The notes beneath the pieces were generated by a model that did no database searches, was not told the origin of the DNA, and worked only from the letters and a program-made list of their open reading frames with translations. A DNA stretch of 64,000 nucleotides from an uncultured Eubacteriales bacterium (lineage in GTDB: Bacteria > Bacillota > Clostridia > Oscillospirales > Acutalibacteraceae), in contig CAKSHJ010000009.1 in the NCBI GenBank assembly GCA_934457095.1, positions 5,261-69,260 of the forward strand. Direction: 5' to 3'. The position numbers and the translations under genes are program-made. This document shows positions 1 through 9,386 of the stretch, in pieces. Each line of letters starts with the position of its first letter. The first letter of the stretch is position 1.

Positions 1-369
1 TTCCTGCGCATGTACGTTGTTGCTTTTTGGTATAATGCCCAGCAGTCTGCCGTGATAGCATACCGCCGCGCAACTGTAAAGGGTGTTGTCTACCGCGAGC
101 GGCAGCCCTACAATACACACAATGTCTTCCTGATCGAGTTGGGTTAATACGGTACTTAGGGCCTCTAAAGCGGCATTTTGCAGTGTGCGCTGGGTGTATA
201 AATCTCCGCAGGTACAGCCGGTCAGGCAAAGCTCCGGAAATACAATTGCACGAACCTGTTTGTCTGCTGCCTGCTTTGCAATTTCTATGATTTGCATAGC
301 ATTATATGGGCAATTTGCAACCTCTATTGCCGGGGTTGCCGCCGCAATTCTGATAAAACCGTCCTGCAT
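1..369 (-). CDS. nadE: Glutamine-dependent NAD+ synthetase, N-terminal part
   Basis: Partial gene: 123 codons are present and the frame stays open at the left window edge. The protein begins with a nitrilase-type glutaminase domain that supplies ammonia for the last step of NAD+ synthesis. Visible are the catalytic Glu46 in FPELCLTG, followed by CGDLY, and the probable catalytic Lys115 in GIIPK. The third nitrilase residue (Cys) and the C-terminal synthetase domain would lie outside the window. The ATG at 369 has a GGAGGAAGC ribosome binding site. The gene starts 38 bases after the glycosyltransferase stop and is probably read through from it. Family assignment is firm at domain level; the full-length enzyme is inferred. 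Confidence 0.8.
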   Translation of the reverse strand, partial: MQDGFIRIAAATPAIEVANCPYNAMQIIEIAKQAADKQVRAIVFPELCLTGCTCGDLYTQRTLQNAALEALSTVLTQLDQEDIVCIVGLPLAVDNTLYSCAAVCYHGRLLGIIPKSNNVHAQE

Positions 370-407
370 ATGCTTCCTCCTGTCGCTTTACAGAATATGT
401 AAAATTG

Positions 408-1418
408 TCAGTTTTCTTTTTTTGTTTTTGTAACTTTACGTTTTTTATCAAATTCGTGCGGACTCAGCACGCCGGGTAAGTCATAGGTGTAGGTATTACG
501 GTCAAATTCCTTGCTGGCGCAAAACGACAACGCACTGCGAATTTTTTTCATATTGGACCATACGCCGCTCATGGAGTTATTTTTGTAGTGCATTTTTAAG
601 GCATAATACAAACAGCACCAACCGGTTTTTCTGGTCAGCGCGCGGTAGGGTTTTTTGTATTGTCTATATACACCGCTTTGGTTCAGCGAGGCCCGTACCA
701 TAGCCGTAGCCAGAATAAAGTCGTTGATTTTTTTGGCGTTAATAGTGGCAAGCGTGCTGGCATTTTGCTGGTTGTAGTAATACAGCGCACGATTAATAAC
801 CACAACTTTTTCGGCGTGAGAAAAGAGTTTATGCGCAATAGCCATGTCCTCAAACGCCATGGAGGGAAAAGTAATGTTATTTTCGGTAAACAGCGTGCGT
901 TTATAAATTTTATTCCACGCAAGACTTTGAATCTGCACATCTTTGAGCAGCCTTTTCAGAGCCTCCTCCTTGTTAAAAATGCCGCTGGTACGAAAGGGAT
1001 ATTTATATAAAATATCCGATTCCACGAAGTGATAATAGTAGTAGCAACAGGCAATGTCGGCGTTATTCACGGTAACCGCCGTGTATAATTCTTGCAAGAA
1101 GGTGGGCGCTAAATAATCATCGCTGTCCACAAAGCAAATGTATTCGCTTTTGGCAAGAGCCAAGGCGGTATTACGCGCGACCGACATACCCGCATTTGGC
1201 TGGTTAATCACAGTAATGTTGTGGTATTTTGCTGCAAATTCGTTTAAAATTTGCGGGCAATTGTCGGTGGAGCCGTCATTGACTGCAATTAAATGAAAAT
1301 CGCGAAAGGTTTGTTCCATTAGGGTTTGCAGGCATTTTGGTAAAAATTTGTCCACATTATAAACCGGCATCAGCACCGTAATTTTCGGCACATGAGATGA
1401 ATTTGTGCTTGCGGCCAA
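408..1418 (-). CDS. Family 2 glycosyltransferase
   Basis: Cytoplasmic GT-A fold transferase that would use a nucleotide sugar to extend a surface glycan. ITVLMPVYN opens the domain, NDGSTD is the nucleotide-binding Asp region, NAGMSVARN follows, and VDSDDY holds the DxD-type metal site. About 336 residues, normal for the family. A TTG at 1427 would leave no gap after the AAAGGA site, so the TTG at 1418 (9-base spacing, MAASTNSS) is preferred. It has its own sigma-A promoter at 1453-1481. The acceptor and sugar cannot be read from sequence. It lies on the strand opposite to the polysaccharide operon at 3.4-10.4 kb but probably belongs to the same pathway. Confidence 0.85.
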   Translation of the reverse strand: MAASTNSSHVPKITVLMPVYNVDKFLPKCLQTLMEQTFRDFHLIAVNDGSTDNCPQILNEFAAKYHNITVINQPNAGMSVARNTALALAKSEYICFVDSDDYLAPTFLQELYTAVTVNNADIACCYYYYHFVESDILYKYPFRTSGIFNKEEALKRLLKDVQIQSLAWNKIYKRTLFTENNITFPSMAFEDMAIAHKLFSHAEKVVVINRALYYYNQQNASTLATINAKKINDFILATAMVRASLNQSGVYRQYKKPYRALTRKTGWCCLYYALKMHYKNNSMSGVWSNMKKIRSALSFCASKEFDRNTYTYDLPGVLSPHEFDKKRKVTKTKKEN

Positions 1419-1452
1419 CGGAGTCAATCCTTTCCTAAGATGATTTGGCTAA

Positions 1453-1481
1453 ATTATAGTATATTTTGCGGTTTTTTACAA
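1453..1481 (-). promoter_or_regulatory. Sigma-A promoter for the GT2 gene
   Basis: Read on the minus strand, TTGTAA (1481-1476) is followed after 17 bases by TATAAT (1458-1453). It lies about 35 bases upstream of the chosen TTG start, so the leader is short. Confidence 0.7.
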
Positions 1482-1530
1482 GAGGCATTCATTTTATTTA
1501 TACGCCGTTTGCCGCAAAAAAGAACGAGGA

Positions 1531-3086
1531 TTACCTTGTACTTTGCTGTAAAGATGATTCTGTTGAAGCATCTTTTTGATGTGTGAGCCAGGATTTTAGA
1601 TTTTTCAGGCTGATTCCGGAAATTTGATTTAGAGTATCTGTAGCGATTAAGAGCAAAAGAGGTGTAAAGGAGTAGATATAGCGGGAGCGGGTCTCCCAAA
1701 TTAGCAGAAAGAGAAATAGTCCGTAGACGGCCAATTTGCATAGCAGGGTAGCATCTATTTTGCCGTTTTTGATGCCGAGGACAAGGGAGAGCATAAGCAG
1801 GGTTAATAGAGCTAAATGGAAGCCTTGGCTATAATAATAAAAGACATTGTAGCAATCTTCCCTATGCACAGGGTTATCCTTGGGGCTCAAAAAATACCAT
1901 AATTTAGAGTTTGTCTCTAAATAAGTTCTACCTTCCCCGAAAAGAAGATAGGTACCATCTCCCCAAGTGTTGTGCACAGCTTTGTTGGTAAGGTGATTCA
2001 TGAGTCCCGCAAAACCAAATTCGGAAATGCGTTTTTTAATCTCCGCAATATTTGCTTGCTTTTTTTCTTTTGCTCCATGAATGGAATCGGTAAATGCAGG
2101 GTCTTCATCGTTCCAGCCACCGTCTCCGCTTAATCCCATCATTACATAATGGGTAAAGGGACGTGCGTTTTCATTGCGCAGTTCGGCGGAGACGACTCGT
2201 GGCTCTGCAATGGTATTAAAGGAGAAGAAAATAACCACAAAAGCGGCAAGCATGACAGCGGTGGCTTTTAAAAAAGCAAGTATTTTTTGGCTTAAAATGA
2301 GATGAATTAAAATCGCCGCCAAGATGATAGCAACGCTGCCTTTTAGTTTGTAGCCTAATGCTAACAGGATGCCTGCGCTTGCATAGAGTGTGTATGCGAT
2401 TGCCGGTTTTTTGCTTGTAACGGCACAAAGGTATAAATAAATGGGAATAACCACAAAGGGCAGAGCAAAGGTATCGGTATAATATTGCGAGGTATAGGTG
2501 TAAAATGGCGCAAAGAAAAAACACACCACAGCGGTAAGCAAACCAATGTGAGCCCCCATAGTTTGTTTGCAATAAGATAGGTGAATAGTACACCGATATA
2601 AATAAAGCAAATATTCAGTATAATGGCATAGTATACGCTGGTGCTACCAGACAGTGCAAAGACAACTTTGTAAAATGTTTTTAAAATTAGATATATAAAA
2701 ATATTGTTAGGACATGTGGCAAAATAAGAAAGATCGGGTGTGTCGGTAACGGAGGCAACGGCGGCATTATAAATTGCAGCGATATCCCAAGTATAGGTTG
2801 CTTTGAGAGAGAAACCGAAATACATCAACAACGCGAACATAATAGCGGAGATGCCGGCAAAAATGAAATGAATGGTTTTGGGCTTCCATTTTACTGCAAT
2901 TTTACGACAAAAAACGGTGATGGCAATGCCCACAGCGATAAAACCTATTCCCAAAAGTGCAGAAAGCCAAGGCATACTACCGCTGTTTGTGACGATAATG
3001 CTGCCATAAATCCAAGCAAATGAAGCAAAAAACAATGTCTGAAAAATACGACTTAAAATGGGTTTAACGGTGGTAGGTTTTGGCAT
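1531..3086 (-). pseudogene. Polytopic membrane glycosyltransferase (GT39/RgtA-like), frameshifted
   Basis: Two overlapping frames make one protein of about 518 residues. The N-terminal frame runs from ATG 3086 (GGGAGGAC site) to the segment YLIANKLWG, and the C-terminal frame continues at AHIGLLTAVVCFFF. The switch falls at a run of five C on the plus strand (2553-2557); adding one base restores L-W-G-A-H without a break. The joined protein has about ten hydrophobic segments, and its repeated-helix plan resembles lipid-linked mannosyl/arabinosyl transferases (GT39, GT-C fold), which use polyprenyl-phosphate sugars outside the membrane. Frameshift is seen; function is inferred. It could be a true pseudogene, a phase-variable gene or a sequencing error. 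Confidence 0.65.
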
Positions 3087-3389
3087 GGATTCAGTCCTCC
3101 CAAATCAGAATTGTTTTTGAGATGATATAAAGGCGAACATTTTTCATCTTCAAAGCGTTTATTGAGTTCATATTTTCCGTGATGAAAATAACCGCACAAA
3201 AACAAATTTATATCCTCAAACTGCGTTAAAACCTACTGGTTTGTAACAGCGATTCTCTCTAGTTTAAGTCTTATGCTATTATTTAAGCACATCTCAACCG
3301 TGAATGCAATCATTATACAGAAGTTTGGGTTTGTTTTTCATAAAAAAATAAATATTTCAATCTTTTTACAGATATAATCAGTTCGTTCG

Positions 3390-3418
3390 TTGCAATCAAT
3401 TCATAAAAATGGTATAAT
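3390..3418 (+). promoter_or_regulatory. Promoter of the polysaccharide operon
   Basis: TTGCAA at 3390-3395, a 17-base spacer and TATAAT at 3413-3418. Transcription would begin near 3425, so translation of glf cannot start at in-frame codons before that point. The 3087-3389 stretch contains no gene; a possible minus-strand TATAAT at 3317-3312 may serve the upstream membrane protein. Confidence 0.75.
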
Positions 3419-3470
3419 GACCGAAGTGTTCAACATGTGCTTGTACTTTGCTACGAAAGGTGTTGTAAAA

Positions 3471-4577
3471 TTGAGTCAGTATGATTACTTAATTGTAGGC
3501 AGTGGTTTGTTTGGCGCGGTATTCGCACAACAAATGACCCAAAACGGCAAAACCTGTCTAGTGGTGGAAAAAAGAGACCATTTGGGCGGAAACGTGTATT
3601 GCAGGCAAATAGAGGGCATTACCGTGCATGAATACGGCGCACATATTTTTCATACCAGCAACCGGCGTGTTTGGGAGTATGTAAACCGATTTGCAGAGTT
3701 TAATCATTATATCAATTCTCCCATTGCCAATTATAACGGAGAGATATATAATTTACCCTTTAATATGAATACCTTTTCTAAAATGTGGGGCGTAATTACT
3801 CCGGCGCAGGCAAAAGCGAAAATTGAAGAGCAATGCAAAGAAGTTTCCGGTACGCCTCAAAATTTGGAGGAACAGGCTATTGCGCTGGTGGGCAGAGATA
3901 TTTATCAAAAGTTGATTAAGGGCTATACCGAGAAGCAATGGGGTAGAGATTGCAAAGATTTGCCGGCGTTTATTATTAAGCGGTTGCCCGTGCGCTATAC
4001 CTATGACAACAATTATTTTAACGACTGTTATCAGGGAATTCCCATAGGGGGATATAATGTGTTGATTGAGCGTTTATTAAAGGGGTGTCGGGTACAGCTG
4101 AATACAGACTTTTTAAAGGACAGGGAGCGGCTTTGTGCGTTGGCAGACAAGGTGGTCTATACCGGCACGATTGACAGCTATTACGACTACCGTTTTGGAG
4201 CGTTGGAATACCGTAGCGTGCGCTTTGAGAGTGAAACCTTAAACGAGGAAAATTACCAAGGGGTTGCCGTGGTCAATTATACCGACAGGGAAACGCCGTT
4301 CACCCGCGTGATTGAGCATAAGCATTTTGAGTTTGGCCAACAGCCCAAAACTGTAGTCACCAGAGAGTATTCTGCGGATTGGAAATTGGGCGATGAGCCG
4401 TATTACCCGGTCAATGACGAAAAAAATCAGGCAGTATATGCCCAATATGCGGCGTTGGCAAAACAGCAGCCGAATGTAATTTTTGGCGGCAGATTGGCAG
4501 AATATAAGTATTACGATATGGACAAGGTGATTGCTTCTGCCTTGCAAGCGGCCGAGAAAGCGCTTGCTGACCATTAA
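3471..4577 (+). CDS. glf: UDP-galactopyranose mutase
   Basis: Flavoenzyme that interconverts UDP-galactopyranose and UDP-galactofuranose in the cytoplasm, giving the Galf donor for surface glycans. The N-terminus has a Rossmann FAD motif (VGSGLFGAVFA), then VVEKRDHLGGN, and GAHIFHTSN, which contains conserved substrate-site residues; the C-terminal FGGRLAEYKYYDMD closes the FAD site as in the family. About 368 residues, the usual length. The TTG at 3471 is preferred because it follows a GAAAGGTG site and because the promoter lies at 3390-3418; an in-frame ATG at 3435 is the alternative. First gene of an operon of six. Its presence argues that the product contains galactofuranose. Confidence 0.93.
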   Translation: MSQYDYLIVGSGLFGAVFAQQMTQNGKTCLVVEKRDHLGGNVYCRQIEGITVHEYGAHIFHTSNRRVWEYVNRFAEFNHYINSPIANYNGEIYNLPFNMNTFSKMWGVITPAQAKAKIEEQCKEVSGTPQNLEEQAIALVGRDIYQKLIKGYTEKQWGRDCKDLPAFIIKRLPVRYTYDNNYFNDCYQGIPIGGYNVLIERLLKGCRVQLNTDFLKDRERLCALADKVVYTGTIDSYYDYRFGALEYRSVRFESETLNEENYQGVAVVNYTDRETPFTRVIEHKHFEFGQQPKTVVTREYSADWKLGDEPYYPVNDEKNQAVYAQYAALAKQQPNVIFGGRLAEYKYYDMDKVIASALQAAEKALADH

Positions 4578-4600
4578 AACATGCTTTACGGAGGAATCGT

Positions 4601-5659
4601 ATGTCTGATGTGAAAATCAGTGTCATTATGCCGGTGTATCAAGTGGAAAAATTTGTTGGAAAGGCCATTGAAAGCATACAAAACCAGACTCTACGCGAGT
4701 TTGAATTTTTAATTGTGGATGACGGTACGCCCGACAACAGCGGCAAAATTTGCGACGAATATGCAAAGAATGACCCAAGAATTCGGGTGATTCACAAGGA
4801 AAACGGCGGCGCGCCCAGTGCCAGAAATGCCGCTATGGAAATTGCAAAGGGCAAGTATTATTATTTTATGGACTCCGATGATTGGGCAGAGCCCACCATG
4901 CTGGAGGATATGTATACCTTGGCCGAGCAGCACTGCTTGGAGCTGGTAGTTGCTGGGTATTATATCGACACCTATTATAATGAGCACGAGTATATTACCA
5001 CCGAGCTTTGTTTGCCAGACAAAATTTTTCAGTCGCAGAAAGAGTTCAGAGAGCAGGCCTACCGCTTATTTGATTTGAATTTGCTGTATACGCCTTGGAA
5101 TAAGCTGTATCTTGCTTCCTATTTAAATGACCGCAATTTAAAATTTTCCGACACCTTTTGGGATGATTTTCCGTTTAATTTGAGCGTGGTAAGAGATGTT
5201 ACCCGCGTGGGCGTAACCGAAAAAAAATATTACCATTTTATGCGGGCAAGAGCCGAGAGTGAAACCACCAAATACCGCAGCGATATGTATGAAAAACGTG
5301 AGGAAGAACACCGGTGGCTGCTGGAATTGTACCAATACTGGGGCGTGCAGGATTACAACAGCATGGAGATGTTGTACCGCCGGTATATTGAGCGGGTGAT
5401 TGGCTGTATTGAAAATGTAACCACGCCCAATTGTACGCTGACCGCCGCGCAGAAAAAGGCAGAAATTGCAAAAATTTTGCAAAACCCCAATGTGGACAGA
5501 GCCTTGCGTATGGCACAGCCGCGTTCGCTTTATATGAAGCTGATGTTAAAGCCCGTTGCATGGAAAAATGTGCGTTTGGCCTATTGGGAGGGCAAATTGA
5601 TTTCTCGCATAAAAGGCAAAAATGTAAAAATGTTTGCTGCTTTAAAAGCAAAGCGTTAG
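4601..5659 (+). CDS. Family 2 glycosyltransferase
   Basis: GT-A transferase of 352 residues. ISVIMPVYQ at residues 6-14, VDDGTPDNS from 39, NGGAPSARN near 70 and MDSDDW near 92 give the full nucleotide-sugar and metal site. The C-terminal 150 residues are basic and lack membrane segments, as in capsule and teichoic-type transferases that work at the inner face of the membrane. It starts 23 bases after glf with a GGAGGA site. Acceptor unknown; a galactofuranosyl or glycosyl-phosphate transfer is possible given glf, but that is inference. Confidence 0.85.
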   Translation: MSDVKISVIMPVYQVEKFVGKAIESIQNQTLREFEFLIVDDGTPDNSGKICDEYAKNDPRIRVIHKENGGAPSARNAAMEIAKGKYYYFMDSDDWAEPTMLEDMYTLAEQHCLELVVAGYYIDTYYNEHEYITTELCLPDKIFQSQKEFREQAYRLFDLNLLYTPWNKLYLASYLNDRNLKFSDTFWDDFPFNLSVVRDVTRVGVTEKKYYHFMRARAESETTKYRSDMYEKREEEHRWLLELYQYWGVQDYNSMEMLYRRYIERVIGCIENVTTPNCTLTAAQKKAEIAKILQNPNVDRALRMAQPRSLYMKLMLKPVAWKNVRLAYWEGKLISRIKGKNVKMFAALKAKR

Positions 5660-5668
5660 GAGAATTGC

Positions 5669-6736
5669 ATGGAAAGACCGTTTATCAGCGTGGTGATGCC
5701 CGTGTATGGTGTGGAGCAATATTTAAACAGAGCCGCCAAAAGCGTGCTGAGCCAAACCTTTACCGATTTGGAGCTGATTTTGGTGGAGGATTGTTCGCCG
5801 GACCGCTGCGGGGAAATTTGTGAGACGCTTGCAAAAGAGGACGACCGTGTGAAAGTGCTGCACTTGCCGCAAAACGGCGGAGTGAGCAATGCGCGCAATC
5901 AGGGTATGACCGTAGCGCAAGGCCGCTACATTTTGTTTATGGACTCTGACGATTATCTGGATTCGGATGCCCTGCAAACAGCGGCGGATTCTTTGCAAAG
6001 GAACCCGGCTAAGCTGGTTATATGGGGGTTTACCGAGGAATATTACGACAATGCCGGGCAACTTGCCACTACGGTCGAGGTGAAGTTTGACGAGCATTTG
6101 CTTGCCGGGCAGGAGGCGCTGCGACCGTATGTGATTCGCTTGGAGCAAAAAACCATGCTGGGTTACCCTTGGAATAAACTGTATGACCTTGTGTATTTAA
6201 AGGAAAAAAATATTTTGTTTGAAACATGCACGGTGAATGAGGATATTTTTTTCAATGTTCGGTTTGTACGGGACATTGATGCGATGAATATTTTAAGTAT
6301 GACTCCGTACCATTACCAAAAGAAAATGGATTCGGGCTTGACTTCTAAATTTGTGCCGGACTATTATGCATTGCATATGCGGCGCCTCCGGGAGTTGCTG
6401 GAGCTATATAAAGGCTGGGGGCTTTGCACCGAGGAGGTAAAGCGTATTCTGGCCAATATTTATGTACGGTATGTGATTTCTGCCATACAGCAAAATTGCG
6501 ACAAACGCGCCGGCAAAAGCGGCAAAGAACAAAAGGCGTTTATACGGGAGCTGTATGACAGCGACTTGTACCAAGAACTGATAGACTATGTGCAGCCCGA
6601 AAGCAGACTGGTGAAAATATTGGGCGGTTTTTTACAGAAAAAAAATACCGGGGCGTGCTATTTGTGCGGCAAGGGTATCTATGCTGTGAAAAAGAAATTG
6701 CCGATTGTATTTGCAAAAGTGAAGCAGAACAGATAA
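5669..6736 (+). CDS. Family 2 glycosyltransferase
   Basis: 355 residues, same domain plan as the preceding gene: ISVVMPVYG, VEDCSPDRC (the second Asp of the usual DDG is replaced, E-D-C), NGGVSNARN and MDSDDYLDSDA. The two proteins align over their length, including YPWNKLYDLVYLKEKNI against TPWNKLYLASYL, so they are probably tandem paralogues that add successive sugars. ATG at 5669 follows TAGGAGAAT, nine bases after the previous stop. Role in polysaccharide assembly is inferred from the operon. Confidence 0.84.
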   Translation: MERPFISVVMPVYGVEQYLNRAAKSVLSQTFTDLELILVEDCSPDRCGEICETLAKEDDRVKVLHLPQNGGVSNARNQGMTVAQGRYILFMDSDDYLDSDALQTAADSLQRNPAKLVIWGFTEEYYDNAGQLATTVEVKFDEHLLAGQEALRPYVIRLEQKTMLGYPWNKLYDLVYLKEKNILFETCTVNEDIFFNVRFVRDIDAMNILSMTPYHYQKKMDSGLTSKFVPDYYALHMRRLRELLELYKGWGLCTEEVKRILANIYVRYVISAIQQNCDKRAGKSGKEQKAFIRELYDSDLYQELIDYVQPESRLVKILGGFLQKKNTGACYLCGKGIYAVKKKLPIVFAKVKQNR

Positions 6737-6752
6737 CGGAAAGGAGTCTTTT

Positions 6753-8216
6753 ATGGAATATATCAAGAAAGGCGCACAATGTTTTTTTGACGGCACACCG
6801 TTTAAAATTTTATATTTATTGCTTACGCTGCTGGCCTATACCAGTATCACTGCGCAAACAAAAGGTCTGACCATATTTTCTTTGGCGGTAACGGCTATTG
6901 GCGGTGTGGTACTTATTTACCGTGTTGTTTGCCTCAAGCACTTTATACGAACGCCCAATTTGCTGTTTTTGGGTTTATTTTTTGTCAGCTTTTTAATTTC
7001 TGCCGTGGTAAACTGGAAATACGGCATTATGGGTAATTTAAAAGGCGCTGTTTGGATGGCATTTCAGTATGGCTTGCTGTTTGCGTGCGACGATACCAAA
7101 GAACCTGGTTTTTACAAAAGAGAATTCCATATTTTGTCCTTGATTTATTTGGCGTATATGGCAATTTGCGCTGCGGTGAGTTTGTACTTTTTGTGTACCG
7201 GGAGAGGGGGCGCCATAGAGCACGGCGATACCCGTATTTTCTACGGGTTGTGGTGGCAGAGATTGTGGGGAGCTTTCAGCGAACCAAATTATGCTGCCGT
7301 TGCTATGGTAACTGCTATTTTACTGGCATTTTATTTCTTTAAAATATGCAAGCAAATTTGGCTGAAAATAGGCTGCTGGGTATTGATTGCTCTATATGCC
7401 TCGTACGTTTTGTTCTCCGATTCCAGAACCGGAAAGGTCTGTTTAGCGGTTGGGGTTGCGGTTTTGACCTATTTGTTGCTGATTAACCCGACAAAACGCG
7501 ACCGCAAAAAGGCACTCACGCATGTGGTTGCCATTGTACTGGCGCTTGTGGTGGCAGCAGGGTCTTATTTTGGTGTGTATTATGTTAAGAAAGGTTACAA
7601 TTATATTCGCGAGAATATTCAGACTTCTCAAACGGAGAATCCCGGTGACTCGTTAAATCTAGTGATTGGCAGGGAGCAGGATTTGGAAAATGATGTGAGC
7701 AACGGTCGGTTTTCGCTTTGGAAGAGCGGCGTGGATATTTTTTGCACCTCTCCTGTATTTGGCGTAGGCGCAAGAAATTTGACTGCCGCTGCAGATGACA
7801 AAGCACCGGACACCTATTTGGTGAATAACCCGAACGGCGGTAAATTTGATTCTACCCATAATATGCTGTTAGATGTGTTTGCCGCACAGGGAGCAGTGGG
7901 AATTGTGTTGATTGTTTTGGCAATGGCGCTGATTATTGTGAGTGTAATACGACTGCTGAGCAGGAATTTAAAAGAAAATTATACAGCGGTGGCTACTATG
8001 GTAGCTGTGGTGATTTGCATAGGAGCTTCCGGTATGTTTTTGCCGAATGTGATTTATGTAAATACGCAAAGTACGTTTCTGTTTTGGCTGTTTTTGGGCT
8101 ATTTGATGTATTATTACAGCAAAACCAGAGATAAAGCGAGACATACCCGAGTTTCTACGCAGGAGCAACAAGAGGAACAGGAGGTTTCCCGGCCGGAAAT
8201 ACACGAGAATATTTAA
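6753..8216 (+). CDS. O-antigen polymerase/ligase-type membrane protein
   Basis: 487 residues with about eleven hydrophobic helices, a large extracytoplasmic loop between roughly residues 265 and 375, and the Wzy_C/WaaL signature FDSTHNMLLDVFAAQG in that region. Members polymerise or ligate lipid-linked repeat units outside the membrane. The C-terminal 30 residues are hydrophilic (TRVSTQEQQEEQE) and cytoplasmic. ATG follows AAAGGAGT. Position among the glycosyltransferases suggests it is the repeat-unit polymerase. No flippase or initiating phosphoglycosyl transferase is visible in the window, so the rest of the pathway must lie elsewhere. Confidence 0.8.
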   Translation: MEYIKKGAQCFFDGTPFKILYLLLTLLAYTSITAQTKGLTIFSLAVTAIGGVVLIYRVVCLKHFIRTPNLLFLGLFFVSFLISAVVNWKYGIMGNLKGAVWMAFQYGLLFACDDTKEPGFYKREFHILSLIYLAYMAICAAVSLYFLCTGRGGAIEHGDTRIFYGLWWQRLWGAFSEPNYAAVAMVTAILLAFYFFKICKQIWLKIGCWVLIALYASYVLFSDSRTGKVCLAVGVAVLTYLLLINPTKRDRKKALTHVVAIVLALVVAAGSYFGVYYVKKGYNYIRENIQTSQTENPGDSLNLVIGREQDLENDVSNGRFSLWKSGVDIFCTSPVFGVGARNLTAAADDKAPDTYLVNNPNGGKFDSTHNMLLDVFAAQGAVGIVLIVLAMALIIVSVIRLLSRNLKENYTAVATMVAVVICIGASGMFLPNVIYVNTQSTFLFWLFLGYLMYYYSKTRDKARHTRVSTQEQQEEQEVSRPEIHENI

Positions 8217-8251
8217 GCGGTATTATAGTTGTCAAAGAGGGGGCGGATACA

Positions 8252-9361
8252 GTGGAACCGACAAAAGTGTTAGCCGGATTTATTATGGACGGAAAAGCCG
8301 GCGGTGTGGACCGATATTTATTGAATTTTGCAAATCGGGTGTGCAGTGAAAATGTACAGGTGGATTTTTTGACCAACCGATTGGACTCCGGGCTGCAAAA
8401 AATGCTGGAGTCTTACAATTCCGGGCTGTATGAAGTGGCAAACTTGAAACAACCGCAATTGCAATACCGGCAAATTTGCTACTTAATCACAAAAAATCAA
8501 TACGATGCTACGTATTTTAATATTTCTACCGCAATCAGTCGCATTGGTCCAAAAGCAGCCTATGACTGCAAGGTGCCCATTCGTGCAATACACAGTCATT
8601 CCACGGGGAATGATTGCAGCAGCGCTTTAAAGCGAAAAATGCTGGACTACTTGCACAACAAATATAAAAAACAGCTTTATAAAATGGGAAACCGTTTCTA
8701 TGCCTGCTCTAAAACAGCGGGCTTATGGCTGTTTCCGCAGGAAATTGTAAATTCGGACCGCTTTCGGGTAATTCACAATGCGATTGACGCGCAAAAATTC
8801 TCGTATGACCCGCAGCAAAGAGAGCAGGTAAGAGCAGAGCTTGGCTTGCAGGGGTGCTTTGTGGTTGGCCACGTGGGCAACTTTTGCTACCCGAAAAACT
8901 ACCCATTGCTGCTGGAAATTACAAAAGCGCTCGTTGTGCAAAACGATAAGGCGATTTTACTCTCAGTGGGAACAGGGCCAGATTTTGAAAGCGTAAAAGA
9001 AGCCGCTTATAATATGGGTTTGGAAAAAAATATTCGTTTTTTAGGGCAAAGAGAAGATGTAAGCCGACTGATGCAAGCCATGGACGTATTTGTTTTGCCG
9101 TCTCATTTTGAGGGCTTGGCATTGGTGGCCATTGAGGCGCAAGCGGCGGGTTTGCCGTGCGTATTTTCGACCGGCATGACAGAGGAGGCCAAAATTACAG
9201 ACGAGGTGACCTATCTTTCTGTGCAGGATCCGGCGCAGAAATGGGTTCAGGTAATTTTGGGGTACGAACAGCATTGCCGTCAAAATACCTACCCGCAAAT
9301 GGTTGCGGCAGGGTATGATTTGGCGGGTGAAAAAGAGGCGTATTTGTCGATTGTGACTTGA
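8252..9361 (+). CDS. Family 4 (GT-B) glycosyltransferase
   Basis: 369 residues. The N-terminal domain starts KVLAGFIMDGKAGGVDRYLLN, and the C-terminal domain opens with VVGHVGNFCYPKNYPLL and contains the E-x7-E donor site in HFEGLALVAIEAQAAG, typical of retaining GT4 enzymes acting at the cytoplasmic face. The GTG at 8252 lies 8 bases after an AAAGAGGGGG site; no better start exists. It is the only GT-B enzyme in the operon, so it probably makes one alpha linkage of the repeat unit. Confidence 0.85.
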   Translation: MEPTKVLAGFIMDGKAGGVDRYLLNFANRVCSENVQVDFLTNRLDSGLQKMLESYNSGLYEVANLKQPQLQYRQICYLITKNQYDATYFNISTAISRIGPKAAYDCKVPIRAIHSHSTGNDCSSALKRKMLDYLHNKYKKQLYKMGNRFYACSKTAGLWLFPQEIVNSDRFRVIHNAIDAQKFSYDPQQREQVRAELGLQGCFVVGHVGNFCYPKNYPLLLEITKALVVQNDKAILLSVGTGPDFESVKEAAYNMGLEKNIRFLGQREDVSRLMQAMDVFVLPSHFEGLALVAIEAQAAGLPCVFSTGMTEEAKITDEVTYLSVQDPAQKWVQVILGYEQHCRQNTYPQMVAAGYDLAGEKEAYLSIVT

Positions 9362-9386
9362 AATTTGCGGGATTGGAGGGGGAAAC

